The notes beneath the pieces are model-generated. The model ran no database searches. It was not told where the DNA came from and saw only the letters and a list, made by a program, of their open reading frames with translations. The translations under genes were made by a program, and so were the position numbers. From assembly GCA_023898785.1 (NCBI GenBank), contig CP060239.1, forward strand, positions 868,001 to 932,000: a stretch of 64,000 nt of DNA, written 5' to 3'. Below are positions 17,563-25,856 of this stretch, in pieces (within the stretch, counting starts at the first letter, position 1; the number at the start of each line of letters is the position of its first letter). The stretch is from Rhodospirillales bacterium (GTDB lineage Bacteria; Pseudomonadota; Alphaproteobacteria; Micavibrionales; Micavibrionaceae).

Positions 17563-18594
17563 ATGGAAAAATCAAAGGACGTTATCGCCTTTCCGACGGC
17601 GCAGGCACCGAATTTTAAAATGATCGATGTCGGGCGCAAGCGTCCCACGCGTCGGCGCGCCGTGGCTTGCGGCACGATCCGCATGGGCCGGGAGGCTTTC
17701 GAAGCGGTTAAAAACGGCACGCTGCCGAAAGGAAACGTTCTGGCGCTGGCGGAGGCTGCCGGAATTACAGGCGCGAAGAAAACGCCGGAACTGATCCCGA
17801 TGTGTCATACCCTGCCGCTCGATCAGGTCACCATTCACTGCGATCTGAACGAACAGGAGCAAAACATCACGGTCTATGCGCAGGCTGCGGCCTTTGCCAA
17901 AACGGGCGTGGAGATGGAGGCTTTGGCTGGAGTCAATGCCGCGCTTCTGACAATCTGGGATTTGACCAAGGGCGTCGATCCCAATCTGTCGATGGACGGC
18001 ACCCGGCTTCTCGTCAAAACAGGTGGCAAGAGCGGCGTCTGGACAAACCCGGACGGCATTCCTGACTGGCTGGCGGCGCAACTTCCGGACGAACAAAGCC
18101 TGAAGGGCAAAACAGCCGCTGTTCTCGTTATGAGCGACCGCGCTGCCGGCGGCGAATACGAGGACAAATCCGGCCCCGTTTTGAACGATCTGCTTTCAAA
18201 AGCGGGAGCGGACGTCAAATGCTGCAACGTGGTGCCGGATGAAGCGGATAAAATTTCTGCAGCGATAAAAGAGCTTTCTCTGGAAGGCAAGCCGGATATT
18301 CTCATTGCATCGGGCGGCACGGGACCGGGGCCGCGCGATGTCACACCGGAGGTTCTGGAAGAAATCAGCGACCGGATGCTGGAGGGGCTTGGTGATCTTC
18401 TGCGCGCTGAAAGCCTGCACTACACCGATACGGCGTGGCTTTCGCGCATGAGCGCGGGGATGGTCGGATCGACACTGGTGATTGCTTTTCCCGGCTCTCC
18501 CAAGGCTGTCAAGGAATGCTGGGAAATCATCGCGCCCTTTATCGGCGATGCTCTGGAGAAAATCAAAAAACAGGGCTATGGAGAAAAACCATGA
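17563..18594 (+). CDS. moaCB: MoaC-MoaB fusion, bifunctional molybdopterin biosynthesis protein
   Basis: 343 residues with two domains. Residues about 1-165 are MoaC (cyclic pyranopterin monophosphate synthase), with TPELIPMCHTLPL and MEALAGVNAALLTIWDLTKG. Residues about 180-343 are a MoaB/Mog-type domain with SDRAAGGEYEDKSGP and IASGGTGPGPRDVTPE. MoaC makes cPMP; MoaB/Mog enzymes adenylylate molybdopterin before MoeA inserts Mo. The fusion thus joins an early and a late step. Fusions of this order exist in databases under MoaC/MoaB names. Its stop overlaps the moaD start by 4 bp. Confidence 0.93.
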   Translation: MEKSKDVIAFPTAQAPNFKMIDVGRKRPTRRRAVACGTIRMGREAFEAVKNGTLPKGNVLALAEAAGITGAKKTPELIPMCHTLPLDQVTIHCDLNEQEQNITVYAQAAAFAKTGVEMEALAGVNAALLTIWDLTKGVDPNLSMDGTRLLVKTGGKSGVWTNPDGIPDWLAAQLPDEQSLKGKTAAVLVMSDRAAGGEYEDKSGPVLNDLLSKAGADVKCCNVVPDEADKISAAIKELSLEGKPDILIASGGTGPGPRDVTPEVLEEISDRMLEGLGDLLRAESLHYTDTAWLSRMSAGMVGSTLVIAFPGSPKAVKECWEIIAPFIGDALEKIKKQGYGEKP

Positions 18595-18842
18595 ATACGA
18601 TAAGCCTTTCCGTCAAATGTTTCGGTGTGTTCAGGAAGTTCGGCGAAAGCCTGAATGTGGATATTGCTGAAGGCAGCTCCGTTCTGGAGGTAAAGCAGGC
18701 CCTTATTCAAAAACTGGGACAGACTCAAAAAGCTCTGGTTGAAGATTCCGTTTTAGCGAACGACAATGAAATCCTGCCGAATGCCTATATCCTGAAGGAT
18801 GAAACAGCGCTCTCCATTTTACCGCCTGTCTGTGGAGGGTAG
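18591..18842 (+). CDS. moaD: Molybdopterin synthase small subunit MoaD
   Basis: 83 residues with a ubiquitin-like beta-grasp pattern, ending in the essential CGG, whose Gly-Gly tail is thiocarboxylated. The ATG overlaps the moaCB stop in an ATGA junction. The frame remains open upstream inside moaCB but the short form matches family length. It donates sulfur to MoaE, the next gene. Confidence 0.93.
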   Translation: MNTISLSVKCFGVFRKFGESLNVDIAEGSSVLEVKQALIQKLGQTQKALVEDSVLANDNEILPNAYILKDETALSILPPVCGG

Positions 18843-18849
18843 ATCTAAC

Positions 18850-19290
18850 ATGAACGGCATTCAGGTCCTTATCGGCAATACGCTTTTAAACCTGCAGGAA
18901 GCTGTTGCCTATGTCTGCGATCCGGGACATGGCGCCATTGACACTTTTATCGGCACTGTACGCAATACGCATGAAGGAAAAGACGTCACGGGCATTACCT
19001 ATGATGTGCATAAAACGCTCGCTGAAAAAACGCTGCGGGATATCTGCGCAGAGGCGCAAGGATTCTGGCCGGACACGCGTTACTATGTTGCTCATTACCA
19101 CGGCACGCTTGATGTTGGCGGGATCAGTGTCGTGATCGCCGTCAGTTCTCCCCACCGGGCGGAAAGTTTCGATGCCTGCCGTTATGTGATTGAGGAAATC
19201 AAAAAACGCCTGCCTGTCTGGAAAAAAGAACACTACACGGACGGGATAAGCGACTGGCTGCCGGGACATTCCCTGAAGGAGGCGTTATGA
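18850..19290 (+). CDS. moaE: Molybdopterin synthase large subunit MoaE
   Basis: 146 residues, typical. Visible signatures are GAIDTFIGTVRNTHEGKDV, with the conserved G-x-V-R region, and the catalytic stretch SSPHRAESFDACRYVIEEIKKRLPVWKKE, whose lysine pair is conserved in MoaE. It binds MoaD and converts cPMP to molybdopterin. It begins 7 bp after moaD; its stop overlaps mobA by 4 bp, with AAGGAGG just upstream for the next gene. Confidence 0.94.
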   Translation: MNGIQVLIGNTLLNLQEAVAYVCDPGHGAIDTFIGTVRNTHEGKDVTGITYDVHKTLAEKTLRDICAEAQGFWPDTRYYVAHYHGTLDVGGISVVIAVSSPHRAESFDACRYVIEEIKKRLPVWKKEHYTDGISDWLPGHSLKEAL

Positions 19291-19793
19291 CTCTCGGCGT
19301 GATTCTGGCGGGGGGGCGTTCCCGCCGGATGGGACAGAATAAAGCGCTCCTTTCGTATCATGGAAAACCCCTCATTGAGCATATGACGGCGATCCTGAAA
19401 CACTCCGGGGTCGAAACGATCATCATTAGCGGTAATGTTGAGGGGTATGACTGCATGCCGGATGAGAATCCTTTTGGCGGCCCCGCGAAGGCCATAGAAA
19501 CGATTATTCGGCATTTTCCGGATTATAAAGGCTTTCTTTTTGTTCCCGTCGATATGCCGCTTCTGGAACCTGCCATGCTGCAAATTCTTATGCAGCAAAA
19601 AAACGGCGCTTACTTCAAAGGCTGTCCGTTACCCGCTTTTATGACGCCGCCCTGTTCAGAAAACCATGAAACCTCCGTACAGGGCTTGCTCGATTCTCGC
19701 GGCATTTATCCCCTGGCGTTGCCCGAACAATTCTCTTCGTCTATGAAAAACGTCAATACGCCGGAAGAGTGGAAGGAGGTGGCTGCTTTATGA
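19287..19793 (+). CDS. mobA: Molybdenum cofactor guanylyltransferase MobA
   Basis: 168 residues, somewhat shorter than E. coli MobA at about 194. The nucleotide-binding motif LAGGRSRRMGQNKALL is at the N-terminus and VPVDMPLL carries the metal-binding aspartate. MobA adds GMP to make MGD, the form used by NarG. The C-terminus contains NVNTPEEW, the common closing motif. It overlaps the next small gene by 4 bp. Confidence 0.92.
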   Translation: MTLGVILAGGRSRRMGQNKALLSYHGKPLIEHMTAILKHSGVETIIISGNVEGYDCMPDENPFGGPAKAIETIIRHFPDYKGFLFVPVDMPLLEPAMLQILMQQKNGAYFKGCPLPAFMTPPCSENHETSVQGLLDSRGIYPLALPEQFSSSMKNVNTPEEWKEVAAL

Positions 19794-20113
19794 ATGTTAA
19801 AATCACCGAAAACTCTGTCACTTTTAAAATAACGGAAGAAGAAATGAATGTACTGGCCGAAGGGAAATCGCTGGAAAAAAGTATTCCCATGAGAGGACAC
19901 TGTTTTGAAATGGCGATTGATCCTTGTGCCGGCGGCAATCTGGAAATCACCATGGATCAAGGAAGACTGGTCCTTGGGACGACAAAAGGGCAAATTAAAA
20001 AACTGGTTGGCATGGGAAAAAGCAAAGAAGGGCTTTTCGCTCATATAGACGGTCTTGATGTTTTTTTACAGGTTGACCTGAGAGCCGACAGCCGTCCGCG
20101 TATAAAAGAGTAA
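19790..20113 (+). CDS. Small conserved protein of unknown function in the moa operon
   Basis: 107 residues, start fixed by GGAAGGAGGT and an ATGA overlap with mobA. The protein has alternating beta segments (VKITENSVTFKITEEEMNVL, then LEITMDQGRLVLG) and no membrane helix or signal, so it is probably cytoplasmic. It resembles short uncharacterised beta-rich proteins (DUF7009-like) in my recollection, which is not certain. Operon position suggests a link to molybdenum cofactor or to the TauE-like transporter that follows after 5 bp. Confidence 0.75.
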   Translation: MNVKITENSVTFKITEEEMNVLAEGKSLEKSIPMRGHCFEMAIDPCAGGNLEITMDQGRLVLGTTKGQIKKLVGMGKSKEGLFAHIDGLDVFLQVDLRADSRPRIKE

Positions 20114-20118
20114 GCGCC

Positions 20119-20865
20119 ATGGTTCTTGCAGCGCTCTTCTTCATCACAGCTTTGCTTTATGCCTGCGTCGGGTTCGGCGGCGGATCGACCTATAACGCGC
20201 TTCTGGTCTTAAGCGGAACGGACTACCGCGTGCTGCCGTTTATTGCCCTGACGTGCAATATTATCGTTGTCAGCGGTGGCGTCTGGCATTTTTCGCGCGG
20301 GCGGCATATTGATGTCCGCAAGGTACTGCCGTGGACGGCTCTTTCTGTTCCGGCAGCCTGGATAGGAGGTTATATTGAGATTCCGGAAACAGTTTTTATC
20401 GGACTTCTGGGAGGCGTTCTTTTTCTCTCAGGCATTAACATGCTATGGCCGGAGAAGAAGAGTATCCTTTCGCAACCGGTCCGACATATGCCGCCTTTTG
20501 TCCCTCCTGTTATCGGTGGAGGGCTGGGGTTTATCGCCGGGTTGACCGGCATCGGCGGCGGAATTTTTCTGGCGCCCGTCCTTCATTTTCTGCGCTGGAG
20601 TGATTCCCGCAATATCGCCGGAACATGCAGCCTGTTCATTCTTCTGAATTCCCTGTCCGGTCTTGCGGGACAGGCGATGAAGCTGGGAGAAACAGAGATA
20701 CTCCCTCTGGCTCTGTCATACTGGTATTTGCTTCCTGCTGTCCTGATCGGGGGGCAAATCGGGTCGTGGACAGGATCTTCGCGCATTAATCCTGACATAA
20801 TAAAAAAACTGACAGCGCTCCTCGTTCTTTATGTTTCCATAAGATTGCTTCGGGAAGTTCTTTAG
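20119..20865 (+). CDS. TauE/SafE family membrane permease
   Basis: 248 residues, about eight membrane helices with the two repeated glycine-rich motifs of the family, ACVGFGGGSTYNALLV and GLTGIGGGIFLAPVLH. TauE/SafE members export sulfite or organosulfur anions or are anion permeases of unknown substrate. As the last gene of the moa operon it may move an anion connected with cofactor sulfur or oxyanion metabolism; that is inference. There is no clear ribosome site, so coupling to the preceding gene is likely. Confidence 0.85.
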   Translation: MVLAALFFITALLYACVGFGGGSTYNALLVLSGTDYRVLPFIALTCNIIVVSGGVWHFSRGRHIDVRKVLPWTALSVPAAWIGGYIEIPETVFIGLLGGVLFLSGINMLWPEKKSILSQPVRHMPPFVPPVIGGGLGFIAGLTGIGGGIFLAPVLHFLRWSDSRNIAGTCSLFILLNSLSGLAGQAMKLGETEILPLALSYWYLLPAVLIGGQIGSWTGSSRINPDIIKKLTALLVLYVSIRLLREVL

Positions 20866-20889
20866 AGGTTGAAATGCGCCTGTATGCCC

Positions 20890-20903
20890 TTGATCTGAAT
20901 CAA
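20890..20903 (+). promoter_or_regulatory. FNR/ANR/DNR box upstream of the NIT-domain chemoreceptor
   Basis: TTGATCTGAATCAA is identical to the narK site at 5196. It lies 89 bp before the chemoreceptor ATG and after the TauE-like stop, so it should control the receptor alone. Confidence 0.85.
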
Positions 20904-20992
20904 CGTCTTTCTGTGAAAAAACAGGGATTGTCGACAGAGTGGACTTGTTTGTATTTTTACGAAAGAATACATTACTAGCGGGGGGAGCCATC

Positions 20993-23113
20993 ATGACAAA
21001 TTTTTTGAAAAATATTGCTGTTAAGTACAAACTTCTATTTATTGTTCTTCTTCCGGTGCTGGGGGTTGTAAATTTGGCGGGGATAAAGATTGTATCTCTA
21101 CAAGAGCAGGCTTCGCGTCAGAGCAGCCTTTCAGATTTGATGGAAATTTCCATTGCAGCCAGCAATCTTGTTCATGAACTTCAGAAAGAACGCGGCGCCT
21201 CTGCCGGTTTTATTAATAGCAAAGGCTCTAACTTTGGCGATGTTTTGCCAAAACAATATCTGGAAACAAACGCAAAAAAGGATCAGTTAACAGCCGTTCT
21301 GGAAAGACTGGACACAAACCGTTACGGACAGGAATATAATGAAGCGCTAAAGGCCGCTTTGGGTGATCTGGATAAAATTGAAGATACTCGCAAAAAAGTA
21401 AAAAATATTTCGATATCACTTCCCGATGCCGTTGGTTATTACACAAGCATGAACGGAAATTTTCTCGGTATCACGAACAAGGCGGTTTTCCTGGCTGAAG
21501 ATCCGGATATTTTGCGTGATGTGTCGGCTTATCTAAGTTTTCTGCAATCGAAAGAACGCGCCGGGATTGAGAGGGCCGTTGGAGCAGCGGGTTTTGACAG
21601 CGGATGGACTTCAGCACTGCAAAGCAAACTGGCTAATCTTATCACTACGCAAGATACATATATGCGTGTGTTTGAGGTCTATGCAGCAGGTGAAGAACTA
21701 AAATTCTATAAAGAGAAAATCAACGATAAATCTTTTGCCGAAGTTAGCAAGATGCGCGAAATCGCTTTATCTGAAGACAATTCTTATAATCTTACCGACA
21801 AAGTTAATGCTGCTCTCTGGTTTAAAACCATGACCACAAAAATTAACATCCTTAAAGAAATAGAGGACCATATAGCCGAAGATGTCAGGCACATTGCCCA
21901 TCAGGGTGCAAGCAGCGCATTGTCAATCAGGAATTTTTATCTTTTCGTTTTTATTGGTTTAATTGCCGTTGTTTCTATTTTGACCTTTATCATTTTAAAG
22001 GATCTTCTGCAAAATATTCATAACACAGAAGAAGTGATGAACGAGCTTGTGAAAGGTAATACGGAAGTTGATGTTCAGGGAACAGAGCGCAAAGATGAAA
22101 TGGGCGGGATGGCCCGTTCCATTGAGGTTTTTAAGCAAGGACTGATTGAGAAGAAACGCATGGAAGAAGAAGCTCTGAAAGTTCAGGAGCAAGCAGAGGA
22201 AGAAAAGAAAAAAGCTATGGTAGAACTGGCAAATAATTTTGATGGCCAGGTTGGAGGTTTGATTAACTCTCTTGCCTCAGCTTCTTCCGAACTACAATCC
22301 ACAGCCGAAAGCATGCGCAGTATTGCTGATAACACCTCTCAATCAAGCCAGACGGTGGCAGCTTCTTCGGAAGAGGCCAGCACGAATGTCAGTACCGTGG
22401 CTTCTGCCATGGAAGAAATGTCCGCCAGCGCAAGTGAGATTGCTTCACAGATTTCTAGTGCGAGGGTGAAATCAAACGATACAGCGGAAAATGCTAAAAA
22501 CGCCAATGAAACAGTAAGCAATCTAAATATACTGGTCGAAAATATTGGCGAAGTTGTTACCGCTATTCAAGGTATAGCAGAACAGACTAATCTCTTGGCA
22601 TTGAACGCGACAATCGAAGCGGCAAGAGCGGGAGAGGCCGGAAAAGGCTTTGCTGTTGTGGCAGAGGAAGTCAAAAAGCTGGCGACCGAAACTGGCAATA
22701 AAACAGATGAAATTAATACTCGTATTATACAGATACAGGAGGCAACACGTGCTTCTGTTAGCGCTATGGAACGGATTATCGACAATATTTCAGACATCGA
22801 TCAGTCTGTTACGGGGGTTTCAGCAGCTGTAGAAGAACAAAACGCTACAACATCAGAAATCGTGCGCAGTGTCGGCGAAGCGGCTCAAGGCGTTCAACAG
22901 GTGTCTCAAATCATAGTGGATGTACAAAAAGGAGCTGGAGAAACCGGATCGTCTGCCGATGCTGTTTTGAATGCGGCCAGAGAAGTAGCAAAACTCTCCG
23001 ATAATCTTAAAAACTCCGTTGACCGGTTCCTGAACGGAATCAGATCGGAAGGAAACGGTGAAAGTAAAAAAACCATAGATCAGGAAGACGAAGAGCCAAG
23101 AAAGGCGGCCTAA
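20993..23113 (+). CDS. Methyl-accepting chemotaxis protein with nitrate/nitrite-sensing (NIT) domain
   Basis: 706 residues, start set by GGGGGAG. A first membrane helix (about 10-32) is followed by a periplasmic all-helical NIT domain (about 45-300; LVHELQKERGASAGFI is the typical opening), a second helix (about 320-345), HAMP, and a signalling domain with the hairpin tip EQTNLLALNATIEAARAGEAGKGFAVVAEEVKKLA. NIT domains are predicted nitrate/nitrite sensors. No CheB/CheR pentapeptide tail is seen. With an FNR box upstream it should be made anaerobically to steer cells by nitrate or nitrite. Confidence 0.92.
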   Translation: MTNFLKNIAVKYKLLFIVLLPVLGVVNLAGIKIVSLQEQASRQSSLSDLMEISIAASNLVHELQKERGASAGFINSKGSNFGDVLPKQYLETNAKKDQLTAVLERLDTNRYGQEYNEALKAALGDLDKIEDTRKKVKNISISLPDAVGYYTSMNGNFLGITNKAVFLAEDPDILRDVSAYLSFLQSKERAGIERAVGAAGFDSGWTSALQSKLANLITTQDTYMRVFEVYAAGEELKFYKEKINDKSFAEVSKMREIALSEDNSYNLTDKVNAALWFKTMTTKINILKEIEDHIAEDVRHIAHQGASSALSIRNFYLFVFIGLIAVVSILTFIILKDLLQNIHNTEEVMNELVKGNTEVDVQGTERKDEMGGMARSIEVFKQGLIEKKRMEEEALKVQEQAEEEKKKAMVELANNFDGQVGGLINSLASASSELQSTAESMRSIADNTSQSSQTVAASSEEASTNVSTVASAMEEMSASASEIASQISSARVKSNDTAENAKNANETVSNLNILVENIGEVVTAIQGIAEQTNLLALNATIEAARAGEAGKGFAVVAEEVKKLATETGNKTDEINTRIIQIQEATRASVSAMERIIDNISDIDQSVTGVSAAVEEQNATTSEIVRSVGEAAQGVQQVSQIIVDVQKGAGETGSSADAVLNAAREVAKLSDNLKNSVDRFLNGIRSEGNGESKKTIDQEDEEPRKAA

Positions 23114-23258
23114 GCCCCCGCCCCCTGTAAAAAGGCCTGCCGTGTCGCCAATTTTCGCTGTTTTATTAAGGCGGCGTTGTAGGAAAAAATAGAGGTGGCC
23201 CCAAGAATTCGGACAGTGAGTTAAGCTACGATCTATGACCGAAGGAGGGTCATGGATT

Positions 23259-23570
23259 ATGAGCAAGACAAGGAAGAACTACCCGGCGAAGTTTAAAGCG
23301 CAGGTTGCGCTGGCGGCGTTGCGGGAGGACGCGCCGATCACGGAGCTGTCATCCCGTTACGGGGTGCATGCGACGGTCATTCACCGTTGGAAGAAGGAGG
23401 CTCTGGCTGCGCTGGAGGCGGGTTTTGCGGGCAAGCTGGAATCGCGAGCGGACGCGCATAACGCCGAGGTCAGGGACTTGCACGCCAAGATCGGACAGCT
23501 GACAGTGGAACGTGATTTTTTAGCCGATGCCTCCGCCCGGTTGCGGTCCGGGGGCGGCAGGAAATGGTAG
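23259..23570 (+). CDS. IS3-family transposase OrfA
   Basis: 103 residues. The ATG at 23259 follows GAAGGAGGGTC. The N-terminal HTH region (RKNYPAKFKAQVALAALRED, then SSRYGVHATVIHRWKKEAL) binds the element ends, and the C-terminal heptad region (VRDLHAKIGQLTVERDFL) is a leucine-zipper multimeriser. The 3' end overlaps orfB by 7 bp in another frame, fitting programmed frameshifting that makes OrfAB in this family. Confidence 0.92.
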   Translation: MSKTRKNYPAKFKAQVALAALREDAPITELSSRYGVHATVIHRWKKEALAALEAGFAGKLESRADAHNAEVRDLHAKIGQLTVERDFLADASARLRSGGGRKW

Positions 23571-24469
23571 ACCCGTCCAATGACAATATCGGCATCGCGG
23601 CGCAGTGCCGGTTGCTGGGGATCAGCCGCTCTGGCTGGTATTACGAGCGGCGCGGGGAGAGCGCGGACAATTTGGCGCTGATGCGGCTGATTGACGCGCA
23701 ATTCCTGCAAACCCCGTTTTACGGGTCCCGTCAGATGGCCCGGCATCTGCGCCGTCAGGGGTACGAGGTAGGCCGCACCCGCGTGCGGCGTCTGATGCGC
23801 CTGATGGGAATCGAGGCGGTCTATCAAAGGCCGCGCACTTCGATGCCGCATCCCGGCCACCGGATTTATCCCTACCGGCTCAAGGGGCTCACGATCACCC
23901 GCCCGAACCATGTATGGTGCGCGGATATCACGTACATCCCTGTCAAACGCGGGTTTTTGTATCTGGTAGCGATCATGGACTGGGCCAGCCGGAAGGTGCT
24001 GGCCTGGCGGCTGTCGAACACGATGGAAACGCGCTTTTGCGTGGAGGCGCTGGAGGAAGCCATCGCCCGCTACGGGCCGCCGGAGATCTTCAATACCGAT
24101 CAGGGCAGCCAGTTCACGGCGGACGCGTGGACGGGCGTCCTGAAAGAAAACGGGATCGCGATCTCGATGGACGGCAAGGGCCGCTGGATGGACAATGTGT
24201 TCATCGAGCGGCTGTGGCGGAGTCTGAAATATGAATGCGTGTATCTGAACGCGTTCGAGAGCGGCCTGCAAGCCAGGCGGGATATCGGGCGCTGGCTGGC
24301 GTTTTACAACGCGCAGAGGCCGCATTCGGTATTTGATGGACAAACCCCGGACGACGTTTATGATGAACGAAATTTTGTTTCTCCGGCCTCGGGCGTGGCG
24401 CCGCCGCCTAACGGCTCCGGCGGCCGCGCCCTTCACCCGGAGAAACAAAACCACAGGCAGGCGGCATGA
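23564..24469 (+). CDS. IS3-family transposase OrfB (DDE integrase)
   Basis: 301 residues. The HTH_21-like segment (AQCRLLGISRSGWYYERRG) precedes an rve integrase core with catalytic D in WCADITY, D in FNTDQGSQFT and E in ERLWRSLKYE. Intact and probably active. It differs from copy 2 by two adjacent residues near the C-terminus (SGVAPPP here, SGLPPPP there). Confidence 0.94.
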   Translation: MVDPSNDNIGIAAQCRLLGISRSGWYYERRGESADNLALMRLIDAQFLQTPFYGSRQMARHLRRQGYEVGRTRVRRLMRLMGIEAVYQRPRTSMPHPGHRIYPYRLKGLTITRPNHVWCADITYIPVKRGFLYLVAIMDWASRKVLAWRLSNTMETRFCVEALEEAIARYGPPEIFNTDQGSQFTADAWTGVLKENGIAISMDGKGRWMDNVFIERLWRSLKYECVYLNAFESGLQARRDIGRWLAFYNAQRPHSVFDGQTPDDVYDERNFVSPASGVAPPPNGSGGRALHPEKQNHRQAA

Positions 24470-24633
24470 CAATAACCAACCGATCGTAGCTTAACTTCGC
24501 CGCAAAGCTGGCCGAAGAACCGAGACCACCTCTAATCGCTAAATGCGGCAAGGCCGGTGCGCGATTTCGATTTCATACTTAGAACCGCGCTCAGATTTCT
24601 GAAAATCCTTATAATCTCTGGGCCTAAGGCCGG

Positions 24634-24703
24634 TTAGAGAGCCAAAGAGCGATGCTCAAATTAGCCTTTGCCGACCGTCTTGCCCATCTCCAAAATAAAG
24701 GAA
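24634..24703 (+). pseudogene. Serine-recombinase C-terminal remnant (fragment 1)
   Basis: The frame reads LESQRAMLKLAFADRLAHLQ and then stops against the left end of the IS1595 fragment. It matches, residue for residue in most positions, the better preserved fragment at 25676-25745 (LELKRPVLKLVFAERLVYDR). Both look like the end of large serine recombinases. Only about 23 codons are left. The stretch 24537-24633 holds nothing I recognise. Confidence 0.5.
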
Positions 24704-25143
24704 GGGGCTGTCCTAGATAACCGAGAAAGGTTATCACTATGGACATGCGAAAAAGTCGAATAAGCTCATATAAACAGGATCGATTAATCGAACATTTTGT
24801 GTCGGGATCAACTGCCCGTACAGCAGCAAAACTTGTTAATGTTAACAAGACGACTGCTGCCTATTATTTTCACCGTCTCCGGGAAATTATTGCCCTTGAA
24901 TGCAATAACGAGGCTTTGCTTTCAGGGGAGTTTGAAGTCGATGAAAGCTACTTTGGCGGCACGCGCAAGGGCAAACGGGGGCGTGGTGCCGCTGGTAAAG
25001 TGCCAGTGTTTGGAATCCTCAAACGCGGCGGCAAGGTTTACACACAGATCATTCCAGATGCGGGGAGCAAGACCTTGATGCCCATCATCCGAGATAAAAT
25101 CCAGCCCGATAGCATCGTTTATTCCGATTGCTGGCGCGGCTAT
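24704..25143 (+). mobile_element. IS1595-family element, 5' half only
   Basis: Starts with the terminal repeat GGGGCTGTCCTAGATAA (24704-24720), typical of IS1595. The transposase N-terminus follows, then sequence switches abruptly to an IS3-family fragment at about 25143. The matching other end type, GGGGCTGCCCTAGATAA in reverse, is found 22.5 kb away at 47666-47682. Confidence 0.75.
24739..25143 (+). pseudogene. IS1595 (ISXO2-like) transposase, N-terminal half
   Basis: About 135 residues remain. GEFEVDESYFGGTRKGKRGRGAAGK is the first catalytic-D region of the ISXO2-like domain and IYSDCWRGYNVL is close to the second. After YNVL the frame continues for a few residues (AVSGGCD) into foreign DNA and stops at 25176. 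The missing C-terminal third resembles the remnant at 47522-47665. Not functional. Confidence 0.8.
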
Positions 25144-25599
25144 AATGTGCTGGCTGTATCTGGCGGTTGTGATTGATCTGTATTCACGGCGCGTGGTGGG
25201 GTGGTCGATGCAATCACGGATGCAGATGGATCTGGTATTGAGTGCTCTGTTGATGGCGGTATGGCGCAGGAAACCAAAGCAGCAAGTCATCATTCATTCC
25301 GATCAGGGCAGTCAGTTCACCGGTCATGAGTGGCAGGCTTTTCTTGATAAGCATAATTTGGAAATGAGCATGAGCCGCAAAGGGAATTGCTACGATAACG
25401 CTGTGGCGGAAAGTTTTTTCCAGCTTTTAAAACGAGAGCGTATCCGGCGTAAAACCTATGCTACGCGCAAAGATGCCCGCGATGATGTGTTTGATATATC
25501 GAATTTTTCTACAATCCGAAAAGAAAGCATGGTAATAACGGATTGCTGTCACCAATCGATTTTGAAAAACAGCAAAAATGGAAAAATCGAGGTGTCTAG
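25144..25599 (+). pseudogene. IS3-family OrfB, C-terminal half with a frameshift
   Basis: Begins mid-protein with WLYLAVVIDLYSRRVVGWSM and holds the later catalytic regions HSDQGSQFTG and the E within DNAVAESFFQLLKRE. It is a different IS3 subgroup from the complete element at 23191. After DDVFD (about 25495) one base seems lost; in the next frame the natural ending IEFFYNPKRKHGNN...KNRGV resumes to a TAG at 25597-25599. The fused start comes from the IS1595 fragment. Dead copy. Confidence 0.8.
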
Positions 25600-25649
25600 A
25601 TCCATAGGGGCGATTCACTACTTCCCTTCGAGCGGATGTTCGAACACTC

Positions 25650-25856
25650 TTGAAACTGTTTAATTACAACGGTTCCAGCGCATTGGAACTCAAGCGGCCG
25701 GTGCTAAAACTCGTCTTTGCAGAGCGTCTTGTATATGATCGGAAAACCGGGTTTCGAACACCGAATTTATCCAGCCCGTTCAAGGCTCTAAGGGATATTT
25801 CCGGCACTAAATGGGAAATGGCGCGCCCGAGAAGATTCGAACTCCTGACCTCCTGA
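25650..25856 (+). pseudogene. Serine-recombinase C-terminal remnant ending in the tRNA-Arg gene
   Basis: 68 codons: ALELKRPVLKLVFAERLVYD, then RKTGFRTPNLSSPFKALRDI, a segment I associate with the extreme C-terminus of alphaproteobacterial large serine recombinases. The last residues (ARPRRFELLTS) are the antisense of the tRNA-Arg gene, a normal sign of integration beside a tRNA. No start or catalytic domain remains; the 5' part was replaced by IS fragments. Confidence is moderate because the family is recalled from C-terminal wording only. Confidence 0.55.

Larger units (their letters stand above)
23191..24533 (+). mobile_element. Complete IS3-family insertion sequence, copy 1
   Basis: 1343 bp, from AGAGGTGGCCCC to the inverse end at 24533, with imperfect inverted ends (both contain GTTAAGCTACGATC inside). 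AAT flanks both sides (23188-23190 and 24534-24536), a 3-bp target duplication normal for IS3. It carries orfA and orfB. The same element, also 1343 bp, lies inverted at 36211-37553 with only a few substitutions. Confidence 0.92.
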
